DNA from: Leucobacter soli
Lineage (GTDB): Bacteria > Actinomycetota > Actinomycetes > Actinomycetales > Microbacteriaceae
Length of the DNA stretch: 64,000 nucleotides
NCBI RefSeq assembly: GCF_910593785.1
Contig: NZ_CAJVAP010000007.1
Span: forward strand, 1-64,000
Direction of reading: 5' to 3'
The translations under genes and the position numbers were made by a program. Below, piece by piece: positions 8,876 through 16,967 of this stretch; positions within the stretch are counted from its first letter, which is position 1, and each line of letters begins with the position of its first letter. Below the pieces are notes generated by a model that was given only the letters and a program-made list of their open reading frames with translations, searched no databases and was not told the origin of the DNA.

Positions 8876-10111
8876 GTGAATCACCCGGATCAGCCCACCG
8901 CCGCATCCCCGTCTGCCCCGCCAGCGAACCATCGCCGCGGGCCGATGGCCGGGATCCGCATCGCGGACTTCTCGCGGGTCCTCGCCGGCCCGCACGCCAC
9001 GATGATCCTCGCCGACCTCGGCGCCGATGTGATCAAGATCGAGAGCCCCGAGGGCGACGGTACTCGTCAGTGGTCGCCGCCGAGCAATGCGGTCGGCCAG
9101 AGCACCTACTTCGCCGGTGTCAACCGTGGCAAGCGCTCGATTGTCTGCGACCTGCGCTCCGAGGAGGGCATTGCCCGTGCCCGAGAGCTCGCACTCTCCG
9201 CGGACGTCGTGATCGAGAACTTCAAGCCCGGCACCATGCAGAAGTTCGGCCTCGGCTACGAGGCCGTCGCCGCCGAGAACCCGGGCGTCGTCTACTGCTC
9301 CATCTCGGGCTTCGGCGATGCCGCCGGGAAGGATCTGCCGGGGTACGACCTGCTGGTGCAGGCGGTCGGCGGCCTCATGAGCATCACGGGACAGCCCGAC
9401 GGCGCGCCCGGCGGCGAACCTACCAAGGTCGGCGTTGCACTGGTCGACATCCTCACCGGGCTCAACGCGGTGATCGGCATCCAGGCCGCACTGCGCGCGC
9501 GCGACTTGCCGGCCGACGCCCCTGGGGCGTCCGGCGGCCGCGGCCAGCATGTGAAGGTCACGCTGCTGGGATCCCTGCTCTCCGCGCTCGCCAACCAGGC
9601 CTCCTCCACGCTCGAGACCGGCGTCTCCCCGGGGCGGATGGGCAACGCCCACCCCTCCATCGCGCCGTACGAGACGTTCCGCGCCGCGGATCAGTCGATC
9701 GCGGTCGCCGTCGGCACCGACGGTCAGTTCGCCCGCCTCGCGCAGGCGGTCGGGGATCCGACGCTCGCCGACGATCCGCGCTTCGCCGACAACCCCTCCC
9801 GCGTCGAGCATCGCGCCGAACTGTGCGAGAGGCTGGAGGCGCGCCTGCGCACCCGCACCGCCGCCGAATGGATCGACGCCTTCACCGCGGCCGGCATCCC
9901 GGCCGGTCGCGTCAACACGATCGCGCAGGCGATCGAGCTCGCCGAGAGCCTGGAGCTCGGTGTCGTGGCGGAGACCCCGGCCGTCGGGCCCGACGGGGAG
10001 GCGCACACGCTCCGATCCATCGCGACGCCCATCTCGTTCTCCGAGACTCCGGCTCGCTACGGCACGCCGCCCCCCGGCCTCGGCGAGCACGACGGCGCCA
10101 CTTGGCGCTGA
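8876..10111 (+). CDS. CaiB/BaiF-family CoA-transferase
   Basis: A 411-residue family III CoA-transferase. The N-terminal pattern GIRIADFSRVLAGPHATMIL, then LGADVIKIESPEGDG and VVIENFKPGTMQKFGLGYE, are standard for the family; the catalytic Asp of the YDLLVQAVGGLMSITG block is present. By context (glutaryl-CoA dehydrogenase next) it probably makes glutaryl-CoA from glutarate, using succinyl-CoA or acetyl-CoA as donor. GTG 8876 is preferred because GGAG lies 5 nt upstream; an in-frame GTG at 8855 would have no ribosome binding site. Confidence 0.88.
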   Translation: MNHPDQPTAASPSAPPANHRRGPMAGIRIADFSRVLAGPHATMILADLGADVIKIESPEGDGTRQWSPPSNAVGQSTYFAGVNRGKRSIVCDLRSEEGIARARELALSADVVIENFKPGTMQKFGLGYEAVAAENPGVVYCSISGFGDAAGKDLPGYDLLVQAVGGLMSITGQPDGAPGGEPTKVGVALVDILTGLNAVIGIQAALRARDLPADAPGASGGRGQHVKVTLLGSLLSALANQASSTLETGVSPGRMGNAHPSIAPYETFRAADQSIAVAVGTDGQFARLAQAVGDPTLADDPRFADNPSRVEHRAELCERLEARLRTRTAAEWIDAFTAAGIPAGRVNTIAQAIELAESLELGVVAETPAVGPDGEAHTLRSIATPISFSETPARYGTPPPGLGEHDGATWR

Positions 10112-10124
10112 TCCGACACGATCC

Positions 10125-10204
10125 GTCATTCTGCGCGAGCAAAGCGAGTCGCAGAATCCGACCTGTACACCCGAGATCCCGCGATTCGCTCCGCGCGCAG
10201 GATG
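10125..10204. repeat. Pair of REP-like imperfect palindromes in opposite orientation
   Basis: The first element (about 10125-10159) pairs ATTCTGCG (10128-10135) with CGCAGAAT (10150-10157). The second (about 10170-10204) is a diverged copy in inverse orientation; read on the minus strand it starts ATCATCCTGCGCGCGG. Two inverted copies in a gap inside an operon resemble the BIME arrangement of REP elements. They may lower read-through or stabilise the upstream message. Confidence 0.55.
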
Positions 10205-10224
10205 ATGCAATGAGAGGAACCCCC

Positions 10225-11391
10225 ATGCCCACCACGATCGACCAGCTCTTCGACATCTCCGATTTCGTGACCGAGGAGGAGCGCGAGTGGCAGTTGAGGG
10301 CGCGGGAGTTCGCGCAGACGCGCATCGCGCCGATCATCGATGAGGCGTTCGAGGATCGCCGCCTGCCGGTCGAGCTGCTGCCCGAGGTCGGCGAGTTCGG
10401 CGCCTTCGGCATGTACATGGACGGCTACGGGCTGCGCGGCGCCTCGTCGGTCGCCTACGGCCTCGTCGCGATGGAGTTCGAAGCGGTCGACTCGGGGTTC
10501 CGCACGGCGCTCTCGGTGCAGGGCTCGCTCGCGATGGGCGCCATCCATAAGTTCGGCAGCGAGGAGCAGAAGCAGCGCTGGCTGCCCGCGATGGGCCAAG
10601 GCTCGGCGATCGGCTTCTTCGGACTGACCGAGCCGCAGGGCGGATCCGACCCGAGCACCATGATCACCACCGCTCGCCGCGACGGCGACACGTGGGTGCT
10701 CAACGGCAAGAAGCGCTGGATCGGCCTCGCCACCATCGCAGCGGTCGGCGTGATCTGGGCGAAGGACGAGGAGGGCGTGGTGCGCGGCTTCGTCGTGCCG
10801 ACCGACACCCCGGGCTTCCAGGCGACGGCGATCGAGAACAAGCTCTCGATGCGGGCCTCGCTGCAGACCGAGATCGAACTGAACGATGTGCGCCTGCCGC
10901 TCGACGCGATGCTGCCGGGCGCCAAGGGACTCTCGGCGCCGTTCAAGTGCCTAAACGAGGCGCGCTACGGCATCGCCTGGGGCGTGATGGGCGCTGCGCG
11001 CTCGTGCCTCGAGGTCGCGATCGAGCGTTCGCAGACGCGCGAGACGTTCGGGTCGCCCATCGGCGGCAAGCAGATCATCCAGGCCAAGTTCGCAGATATG
11101 TTCCTCGAGTATCAGAAGGGACTGCTGCTCGCGTTGCATCTGGGGCGGCTGAAGGATGCGGGCAAGCTGCCCCACGCTCAGATCTCGGTCGGCAAGCTGA
11201 ACAACGTGCGCGAGGCGATCAAGATCGCCGGCACCTGCCGCGCGATCCTCGGCGGCGACGGCATCACCTCCGACTTCCCGGTGATGCGGCACATGGCGAA
11301 CCTCGAGTCGGTGCGCACCTACGAGGGCACCGATGAGGTGCACCAGCTGGTGATCGGGCGCGAGCTGACCGGCATCGCCGCGTTCGCCTGA
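10225..11391 (+). CDS. gcdH: Glutaryl-CoA dehydrogenase (acyl-CoA dehydrogenase family)
   Basis: A 388-residue FAD enzyme that oxidises and decarboxylates glutaryl-CoA to crotonyl-CoA in lysine/glutarate breakdown. It shows the N-terminal helical domain, the flavin/substrate block GFFGLTEPQGGSDPSTM, and the C-terminal catalytic base in the motif YEGTDEVHQLVIGRELTG, characteristic of the GcdH branch. Length is normal. The start at 10225 follows GAGAGGA; the ATG 15 nt further upstream contains that ribosome binding site. It is co-directional with the CoA-transferase gene across a 113-bp gap holding two REP-like elements. Confidence 0.92.
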   Translation: MPTTIDQLFDISDFVTEEEREWQLRAREFAQTRIAPIIDEAFEDRRLPVELLPEVGEFGAFGMYMDGYGLRGASSVAYGLVAMEFEAVDSGFRTALSVQGSLAMGAIHKFGSEEQKQRWLPAMGQGSAIGFFGLTEPQGGSDPSTMITTARRDGDTWVLNGKKRWIGLATIAAVGVIWAKDEEGVVRGFVVPTDTPGFQATAIENKLSMRASLQTEIELNDVRLPLDAMLPGAKGLSAPFKCLNEARYGIAWGVMGAARSCLEVAIERSQTRETFGSPIGGKQIIQAKFADMFLEYQKGLLLALHLGRLKDAGKLPHAQISVGKLNNVREAIKIAGTCRAILGGDGITSDFPVMRHMANLESVRTYEGTDEVHQLVIGRELTGIAAFA

Positions 11392-11659
11392 GGGGGCCAG
11401 TCTCCCGCGCGGGCGCTTGCCCCGCGTGCGGTATCTCCCTCGCGTGCGGCTGCCCGTGCGTGGTGCCTGCGTCGCGCGTGACTGCCGGTTTGGCCTGCGG
11501 GTGCCTGCTTCGTGCGCGGGCGTCTGCGGGTGCCTGCCGCATGTACGGCTGCCGACGCGTGTGCCTGCCCCGTGCGCGGTGCCTCCCTCATGCGTGACCG
11601 GCACTCTCCCTCGTGACCGGCGCTTTCCGTCTCGTGTCCGGTCCCTCACCTTCACGACT

Positions 11660-11728
11660 GGCCCCCTATCTGGCGAGTGGCCCCCTTGGTCCCGGTGATC
11701 AAGGGGGCCGCTCGTGAATAAGGGGGCC
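11660..11728. repeat. Large inverted repeat with doubled GGCCCCCTT ends
   Basis: Each arm (11660-11687 and 11701-11728) carries GGCCCCC twice, or its complement, about 19 bp apart, with a 13-nt loop between. The arms agree except for a few central bases. The result is a long hairpin or two nested ones, possibly a palindromic repeat element or a bidirectional terminator. Confidence 0.55.
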
Positions 11729-11914
11729 GTTCAACAGCGGGGAGTCTGACGGTAGGGGACTGGTTACGGTTGCAGGCGGTTGACGGTTGTAGGTGATGGA
11801 CGGTTGCATCCGGGCGGCGGATGCAGTCGAGTGGCGGGGTTTCCGGCGACCGGGCGCGGACGAGGGGTGCGGCCGGATGAGACATCGGGAGTGCGACTCG
11901 TCGACTCCATAAGT

Positions 11915-11938
11915 TATAGTTGAAGTAGAACTACTCAA
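11915..11938 (+). promoter_or_regulatory. Promoter/operator of the GntR-DUF1648-CPBP unit
   Basis: A -10 hexamer TATAGT (11915-11920) runs into a near-palindrome TTGAAGTAG-AA-CTACTCAA (11920-11938). It sits in an AT-rich island 22 bp upstream of the GntR start. Position and symmetry fit an autoregulatory site for the GntR protein. Confidence 0.5.
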
Positions 11939-11959
11939 TTAGGCGAAGCGGGGTGCGTC

Positions 11960-12466
11960 ATGCTGATCCGGGTCGACGCCGCGAAGGATCGGCCGATCTA
12001 CGCGCAGATCGCCGACTCGATCCGCGCTGCGGTCTCCGCCGGTCGCCTGGTCCCCGGCGAGAAGCTGCCGCCGGCCGGTGATATCGCCGCAGGGCTCGAG
12101 GTGAACAAGCACACGGTGCTGCACGCGTACCAGCTGCTCCGGGACGAAGGACTGCTCGATCTGCGGCGCGGGCGAGGCGCAGTCGTGACGCCGCTGGCCG
12201 AGGAGATCGCATCGCTGCACCGGGAGGCGCAGGCGCTCGCGGCCCGGGCCAGACTGCTCGGCATCGAGGCCGAGACGCTCGCCGCGATCGTGGCGCACGC
12301 GCACACCGACGCGGTCGGAACCTACGCTGCCGATACCGTCGGCACCGGCGCAGTAGACACCGGCGCAGTCGGTACGGCGACGGTCGGCGCGGAAGTCGGT
12401 GCAGCAGTCGGCGCGGCGGCCGCGCGAAACGAAGCGACGCTCTCGCGGAAGAGGAGGACGCCATGA
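11960..12466 (+). CDS. GntR-family regulator, YtrA subfamily
   Basis: A 168-residue protein. Residues 1-75 form the GntR winged helix (RPIYAQIADSIRAAVSAGRL, then PGEKLPPAGDIAAGLEVNKHTVLHAYQLL). There is no large effector domain, only a short helical extension as in YtrA-type regulators of ABC or membrane-protein operons. Residues about 115-155 are a low-complexity tail of Val/Gly/Thr/Ala repeats, unusual for the family. The stop overlaps the next gene by 4 bp. It probably represses its own operon. Confidence 0.85.
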   Translation: MLIRVDAAKDRPIYAQIADSIRAAVSAGRLVPGEKLPPAGDIAAGLEVNKHTVLHAYQLLRDEGLLDLRRGRGAVVTPLAEEIASLHREAQALAARARLLGIEAETLAAIVAHAHTDAVGTYAADTVGTGAVDTGAVGTATVGAEVGAAVGAAAARNEATLSRKRRTP

Positions 12467-13524
12467 ACGATGCGACACCGCAGCTCCTGAGCGAGGAGCA
12501 GCGCCGAGATCTCCACCGGGCGCGGCGCGCAGCGCGCTGGGTGGGAGTGTACGTCCCCGTGGCGGTCGTGCTCATCGGCCTCGCCGTGGTCATCGTCTGG
12601 ATCCCGAGACTGCCGGATCCGGCCGCGACGCACTGGGGCTTCTCCGGCGGCCCGGACGGCTTCGGCTCGCGCTGGACCTCGGTGTGGCTCCTCGGCGGGC
12701 TCGGACTCGGCTTCATCCTGATGATGCGCCTCATGGTCGTCTTCGGCGGCCGAGGCGGGGCGATGCCGCTGTGGTCGCGTTTCCAGCGCTTCATGACCGC
12801 CTTCACCGTTGGGTTCGCGGCGTTCATCGTCACGGTGACGCTGACGACCGCGGGCGTGCAGCTCGACCTCGACGACGCGGCCGATGCTCCCGGTGTCGGC
12901 GGCTTCATGGCGCTCAGCTTCGGAATCTGGATCGTCGCCGGGCTCGTCGGGTGGTTCGCGCAGCCGAGCGTTGAGATCCGGCAGCCGGTGGCGGATCCGA
13001 GCCGTCCGCTCGCGCTCGCGGGCACGGAGCGCGCGGTGTGGATCGGGGCGGTGAAGCCGTCACGGGTGTTCCTCTGGGTGATCGGTGCGGCCCTCGGCGT
13101 GCTCGGGGTGAGCACGGTCGTCGTGTTCCTCGCTCCGGTCGAGACCGCGGTGCGCTGGATCATGTTCGGGGTGTTCCTCCTCGTCCTGGCGCTCTCGGTC
13201 ACGACGCTCTGGTTCGGCGTGCGGATCGATGCGCGTGGGCTCGAGGCGCGGTCGTTCCTGGGCTGGCCGGCCTTCCGGCTGCCCGCGACCGAGGTCGAGA
13301 GCGTCGTGGCCGAGCGGATCGTGCCCTTCGCGGAGTTCGGAGGCTGGGGCCTCCGGTGGACTCCGGGCCGCTTCGGGATCGTGATGCGGACCGGTGACGG
13401 CGTGGTCGCGACGCGTGAGGACGGGCGGATCTTCGCCGTCACCGTCGACGATGCGGAGACGGCGGCCGCGCTGCTCGCCGCCGTCGCCGAACAGGCCCGT
13501 ACCAGTGGCGTTGCGGGGGAGTGA
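12463..13524 (+). CDS. DUF1648-domain membrane protein
   Basis: A 353-residue protein with about seven membrane segments. Residues 28-75 carry the DUF1648 signature (IPRLPDPAATHWGFSGGPDG), also found in SdpI-type immunity proteins. The C-terminal half is a soluble domain with a bacterial PH-like pattern. The start overlaps the GntR stop (ATGA), so translation is coupled. GntR-YtrA regulators next to DUF1648 proteins are common in Gram-positives and are thought to respond to envelope stress; the specific role here is unknown. Confidence 0.75.
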   Translation: MNDATPQLLSEEQRRDLHRARRAARWVGVYVPVAVVLIGLAVVIVWIPRLPDPAATHWGFSGGPDGFGSRWTSVWLLGGLGLGFILMMRLMVVFGGRGGAMPLWSRFQRFMTAFTVGFAAFIVTVTLTTAGVQLDLDDAADAPGVGGFMALSFGIWIVAGLVGWFAQPSVEIRQPVADPSRPLALAGTERAVWIGAVKPSRVFLWVIGAALGVLGVSTVVVFLAPVETAVRWIMFGVFLLVLALSVTTLWFGVRIDARGLEARSFLGWPAFRLPATEVESVVAERIVPFAEFGGWGLRWTPGRFGIVMRTGDGVVATREDGRIFAVTVDDAETAAALLAAVAEQARTSGVAGE

Positions 13525-13537
13525 GGGGAGCGAACGG

Positions 13538-14791
13538 ATGAACGAGCGGATAGACGGAAACCTGTCGGATCAGCCAGATCGCGGAACCGGGCGTACCGGG
13601 CGTGCCGGGCGTACCGATCGTCCCGAGCGCACCGCGGCGCCCCTGAGCGGCGGGCGCCCTGACCGCCCGGATCGCGTGCCGTGGGCAGCGGTGATCGTGT
13701 ACATCGTCGTCGCGTTCGGTCTCGCCTGGCTGGTCGCCATACCCATCTGGTCGAGCGGCGGCGGCGAGGCACCCGATCTGGCGGCGAAGATCGCCGTGAC
13801 CGGCATGGCCATGATGTTCACGCCGACGGTTGCGGCCCTGGCGGCGATGCTCGTGTCACGGGCACCGCGCGGTACCCGCCTGCGTCTCCTCGGGCTCTGG
13901 CCGCTCAGGCCGGCCAAGCGGGTCGTCTGGTTCATGGTCGGGGCGATCCTCGCGCCGATCGCGGTCGTCGTGGCCGTGGTGTTCGTCTCCGCGGCGCTCG
14001 GCCTGGTGCGGCTGGACCTCGTGGGGTTCTCGGGCTTCCGCGAAATGCTCGACGCGCAGCTGGCGGGGCTCGATCCGGCGGTCGCTGCGGCGATGCCGCC
14101 CATCGGCCTGCTCGTCGCCCTGCAGCTGCTCTCGATCCCGTTCGGTGCACTCGTCAACACCGTCTTCGCGCTCGGCGAGGAGCTGGGCTGGCGAGGGTGG
14201 CTCCTGCCGGCACTCCGGCCGTTCGGCCGGTGGCCGGCACTGCTGATCACGGGCGTCGTCTGGGGGCTGTGGCATTCGCCGCTGATCCTGCTCGGCTACA
14301 ACTTCGGGTACACCGACTGGCGCGGTGTCGCGCTGATGGTCGGCGGCTGCGTCGCCTGGGGCGTGCTGTTCGGCTGGGCGCGCCTGCGCTCGGCGTCGGT
14401 GTGGCCGGCGGCCATCGGGCACGGCGCGCTGAACGCCTCGGCCGGGCTCGTCGTGCTGCTCGCGGCTGCCGGCGGCGAGCCGGACATGGGCCTCGTCGGC
14501 CCGCTCGGCGCGGTGACGTGGGGGGTCATCGCCGTGATCGTGGCGATCCTGGCGCTCACCGGGCAGTTCGGCCCGGAGCCCGAGCTCGCACCCGCGCGCC
14601 CGGCGCGCGATCCGGCGCCGCCCGTGCCCGGGATCGTGGAGCCTGCAGTCACCGATCCTGAGCACACTAATCCTGAGCACACTGATCCTGAGCTCGCCGA
14701 TCCCGCGACCCCGAGCCCGGCGGGAGCGGATCCTGCCTCTGCGGATCCGGGCGCTACGCGAGCACCGAGCGATCGAACGGATCGACGCTGA
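13538..14791 (+). CDS. CPBP-family intramembrane glutamic endopeptidase
   Basis: A 417-residue membrane protease of the CPBP (CAAX protease/Abi) family. Motif 1 is [13 protein letters not shown], motif 2 is GLWHSPLIL and motif 3 is GHGALNAS, together giving the Glu/Arg/His catalytic set, in a bundle of about eight membrane segments. The N-terminus has Arg/Gly/Thr repeats and the C-terminus about 70 residues of Pro/Glu/Asp repeats. The start at 13538 follows GAGGGGAG; it is 13 bp after the DUF1648 gene. It may act in immunity or prenyl-protein-like processing. Its 3' end overlaps luxS by 38 bp on the opposite strand. Confidence 0.85.
   Translation: MNERIDGNLSDQPDRGTGRTGRAGRTDRPERTAAPLSGGRPDRPDRVPWAAVIVYIVVAFGLAWLVAIPIWSSGGGEAPDLAAKIAVTGMAMMFTPTVAALAAMLVSRAPRGTRLRLLGLWPLRPAKRVVWFMVGAILAPIAVVVAVVFVSAALGLVRLDLVGFSGFREMLDAQLAGLDPAVAAAMPPIGLLVALQLLSIPFGALVNTVFALGEELGWRGWLLPALRPFGRWPALLITGVVWGLWHSPLILLGYNFGYTDWRGVALMVGGCVAWGVLFGWARLRSASVWPAAIGHGALNASAGLVVLLAAAGGEPDMGLVGPLGAVTWGVIAVIVAILALTGQFGPEPELAPARPARDPAPPVPGIVEPAVTDPEHTNPEHTDPELADPATPSPAGADPASADPGATRAPSDRTDRR
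14654..14698. repeat. Three 15-bp tandem repeats in the CPBP gene tail
   Basis: The unit GATCCTGAGCACACT is repeated three times with drift and encodes [16 protein letters not shown] second short array, GGGCGTACC-type 9-mers at 13589-13615, encodes the N-terminal RTGRAGRT. Both add disordered sequence and are likely to vary in length between strains. Confidence 0.6.
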
Positions 14792-15245
14792 TGCCCTGAT
14801 CCAGCACCGACCGGCTCCACTCGCGCGCCGAATGCAGCGAGTGGTCGCGGTAGTTGCCGCAGCTCACCGCGTCGGTGCCGGGCACGTCGTCCCAGGTGAT
14901 CCGCTCGGCGATGTCGGCGAGCGATGCCTTGATCGCCGCGGCGACGTCTGCCGGGTCGGGTTCGCCCCAGACGATCAGGTGGAAGCCGGTGCGGCAGCCG
15001 AACGGCGAGATGTCGATCACGCCGTCGAGGCGGGTGCGCAGCAGGCCGGCGATCGTGTGCTCGATCGTGTGCAGGCCCGCGGTCGGGATCTCTCCCTCGT
15101 TGGGCTGGACCAGCCGGATGTCGTAGTTGGTTATCGCGTCGCCTTTGGGGCCGTGCTCTACGGCGATCTTGCGCACGTAGGGCGCGCGCACCTTGGTGTG
15201 GTCGAGCTGGAAGCTCTCGATCTCGGCAAGTTCGACATCGCTCAT
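14754..15245 (-). CDS. luxS: S-ribosylhomocysteine lyase LuxS
   Basis: A 163-residue metalloenzyme that cleaves S-ribosylhomocysteine to homocysteine and DPD, the precursor of AI-2. The metal ligands are H59 and H63 in HTIEH and C129 in SCGNYRDHS. The catalytic C84 lies in [12 protein letters not shown]. Length is normal. GGAGG precedes the start. An MTA/SAH-nucleosidase-like gene, which would supply its substrate, begins 850 bp away. LuxS may serve only the methyl cycle here; no AI-2 receptor gene is in the window. Confidence 0.96.
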   Translation of the reverse strand: MSDVELAEIESFQLDHTKVRAPYVRKIAVEHGPKGDAITNYDIRLVQPNEGEIPTAGLHTIEHTIAGLLRTRLDGVIDISPFGCRTGFHLIVWGEPDPADVAAAIKASLADIAERITWDDVPGTDAVSCGNYRDHSLHSAREWSRSVLDQGISVDPFDRSVLA

Positions 15246-15471
15246 GGGTGCCTCCGGGGTGCTGCGGCGGATCGTGGTGGATGGCGCGCGCGAGGGGTCG
15301 CGCTGCGCAGTGCCCTCTACGCTACGCGATCGCGCGCACCCGCCGCCGATGACTGCATCGTGTTACAGCGCGTGGGGCGCGGCCCGTCGTCTTTCCAGGT
15401 CGGCGTCGTTCCGGGCCGGTACGGCGACCTGGTCACCTCGACCGAGGTCGCCGGGCGGCCTGGCCCGGCGG

Positions 15472-15792
15472 TCAGGCGGCCTCGCGGCTCAGCGTGATGT
15501 TCGCGGCGCGCCCGGTGCGGTCGATCCGCACCTGCCAGCCGCGGCGGCTCAGCTCGTCGAGGTCGTGCGCCGCGTCGGCGAGCCGGTCGGTCTCGACGAG
15601 GTAGAGAGTACGGCCGGCGGCACGGTAGACCGACCGGTGGCCGGCCCATGCGGGAACGCGCGGGGCGCCCTCGGGCGTGGTCTCGGCGATGCTGCCGAGT
15701 TCGTGGTACGGGGTGCGCAGCAGGCGTACCGGGGCCAGCCCGGTGGCTGCGCGGGTCGTGGGGGTGTTCGCTTGATTCGTACGGTTCTTCAT
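15472..15792 (-). CDS. Small basic protein of unknown function
   Basis: A 106-residue soluble protein. The start at 15792 is set by CAGGAG 8 nt upstream; the longer frame to 15894 is unlikely. The middle part, VYRAAGRTLYLVETDRLAD followed by ELSRRGWQVRIDRTGR, suggests a small alpha/beta domain. I do not recognise a family. It lies between luxS and the nucleosidase gene, separated from luxS by 226 bp that hold only the luxS promoter region. Confidence 0.5.
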   Translation of the reverse strand: MKNRTNQANTPTTRAATGLAPVRLLRTPYHELGSIAETTPEGAPRVPAWAGHRSVYRAAGRTLYLVETDRLADAAHDLDELSRRGWQVRIDRTGRAANITLSREAA

Positions 15793-16097
15793 TTCGGATG
15801 CTCCTGTTTCTCCGCGTCTGTCGCGGGAGGCCCGGTGCGGGCCGGATCCCGCGCAGCGATCGATGCGCATGCGGGATCGACGGGTGCGTCGCAATGGTGC
15901 GGCACCCGATGAGCGAGATGTCTCGGAGTAGCGGATCGGCCCCGGCGCAGTGCCTCGATGCTCAATGCGGGAAGGGGCGACGGATCGGAGATCGCGCGCT
16001 CAGCCTTTCATAATATTGCAGTTTCTCCAGAATTGCTAGACTCGACTTTTCGAGTACGGGAACCCGTGCACGTCTCACGGAGGTAAGGAGTCGCCGC
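15793..16097. promoter_or_regulatory. 305-bp intergenic region with nucleosidase promoter
   Basis: No gene is seen. Near the right end an AT-rich patch holds a -10-like TAGACT (16037-16042). ACTCGA-CTTT-TCGAGT (16040-16055) could form a small hairpin at the transcript start. ACGGG/CCCGT lies further down, and GGAGGTAAGGAG precedes the ATG at 16098. I could not match the leader to a known SAH riboswitch. Confidence 0.4.
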
Positions 16098-16682
16098 ATG
16101 ACCGGTTCGTCGCTGCTGGTGTTCGCGCACGATGACGAGGCTGCGGCCTTCGCCGAAGCGGGCGTGCCGCACCTCGTGACCGGGGTCGGCAAGATCAACG
16201 CGACGCTCGAACTGACGCGCGCGCTGCTCGCAGCGGCGGGCGCCCGCCCGATCGACGCCGTCGTGGTGCTCGGCACTGCGGGGGCTATCGCCGATGCGGC
16301 GCGACTCGACACCGTCTACCAGATCGAGTCGGCCGTGCAGCACGACTACTCGCTGCCCTCCCCACGGCTCGAGCTGCCCGTTCCTCTCGGTGCCGAGCTC
16401 GTCGCCGAGACCGCGGTCATCGCGACCGGCGACGTCTTCGTGCAGGACGACGCGCAGCGCGTCGCGATCGCCGCGTCCGGGGCTGCGCTCGTCGACATGG
16501 AGAGCTACGCCTACGCCGCGGTCTGCGCCCGGCTCGGCGTGCCGCTGCGGATCTTCAAGACGCCTTCGGACTTCGCCGACAGCTCGACGACGCAGGGGGA
16601 GTGGGACGGCATCGTCATGACGAAGAGCGAGCAGCTGCTCGCGTTCGCGCGGGACCGGCTGCCGGAGCTCCTCGACGGCTGA
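16098..16682 (+). CDS. MTA/SAH nucleosidase-like protein (PNP/UDP phosphorylase fold)
   Basis: A 194-residue member of the nucleoside phosphorylase superfamily. It has GVGKINA at about residues 30-36, VVLGTAGAI at about 56-64, ATGDVFVQDD, and the ribose-binding/catalytic region VDMESYAYAAVC followed by KTPSDFADSS. These fit 5'-methylthioadenosine/S-adenosylhomocysteine nucleosidase, which makes S-ribosylhomocysteine, the LuxS substrate. It is about 35 residues shorter than typical MtnN, with a trimmed N-terminal region. GGAGGTAAGGAG precedes the ATG. Proximity to luxS supports the assignment. Confidence 0.8.
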   Translation: MTGSSLLVFAHDDEAAAFAEAGVPHLVTGVGKINATLELTRALLAAAGARPIDAVVVLGTAGAIADAARLDTVYQIESAVQHDYSLPSPRLELPVPLGAELVAETAVIATGDVFVQDDAQRVAIAASGAALVDMESYAYAAVCARLGVPLRIFKTPSDFADSSTTQGEWDGIVMTKSEQLLAFARDRLPELLDG

Positions 16683-16793
16683 CCTCGGGATGGCGATGGT
16701 GGCGATGGCGGGGCTGACGGCGATCGGATGCGACCGACGCAGGGATCCGGCCTCGATTCGCGCATCACGACCGGATCGCGTAAGCTTTTCCGC

Positions 16794-16882
16794 GGTGACG
16801 TGTCCGAGCGGCCGAAGGTGCAACACTCGAAATGTTGTGTAGGTAACCCCTACCGTGGGTTCAAATCCCACCGTCACCGCCA
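16794..16882 (+). tRNA. tRNA-Ser (anticodon CGA)
   Basis: The acceptor stem GGTGACG pairs with CGTCACC (16872-16878), G16879 is the discriminator, and CCA is encoded at 16880-16882. The anticodon arm CAACA-CTCGAAA-TGTTG gives anticodon CGA (reads UCG). The long variable arm GTAGGTAACCCCTAC is typical of serine tRNA, and the T-arm GTGGG-TTCAAAT-CCCAC is perfect. Its last 14 bases are duplicated at 17813-17826. Confidence 0.97.
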
Positions 16883-16885
16883 GCA

Positions 16886-16935
16886 AGAACCCCCGAACTC
16901 CGTTGAAATCATGCGGAAGTCCGGGGGTTCTTTTT
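16886..16935 (+). terminator. Rho-independent terminator of tRNA-Ser
   Basis: GAACCCCCG (16887-16895) pairs with CGGGGGTTC (16922-16930), followed immediately by TTTTTG. A strong stem with T-run just after the tRNA. Confidence 0.9.
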
Positions 16936-16967
16936 GTTTGCGGGAGGGCTTTTGCCCACATTTATTT

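Larger units (their letters stand above)
11392..11959. other. 568-bp intergenic region with degenerate repeats
   Basis: I see no convincing gene. From about 11400 to 11660 the + strand consists of drifting copies of TGCCTGC, CGTGCG and TCGTGACCGGC-like units spaced about 20 bp. A large inverted repeat follows at 11660-11728. From 11750 to 11810 the hexamer CGGTTG recurs. The last 60 bp hold the promoter/operator of the GntR gene. Apparent open frames here read through repeats and have no coding character. Confidence 0.6.

Noticed and set aside
11417-11698. 93-codon open frame in the repeat region
   Set aside because: Consists of repeats rich in Arg/Val/Pro/Cys with no coding character or ribosome binding site.
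14754-15245. AI-2 quorum-sensing system around luxS
   Set aside because: No receptor, exporter or kinase gene is present; metabolic SAH recycling explains luxS.
16008-16961. 317-codon minus-strand open frame across the nucleosidase gene and tRNA-Ser
   Set aside because: It reads antisense through a tRNA and its terminator, which excludes it as a gene.
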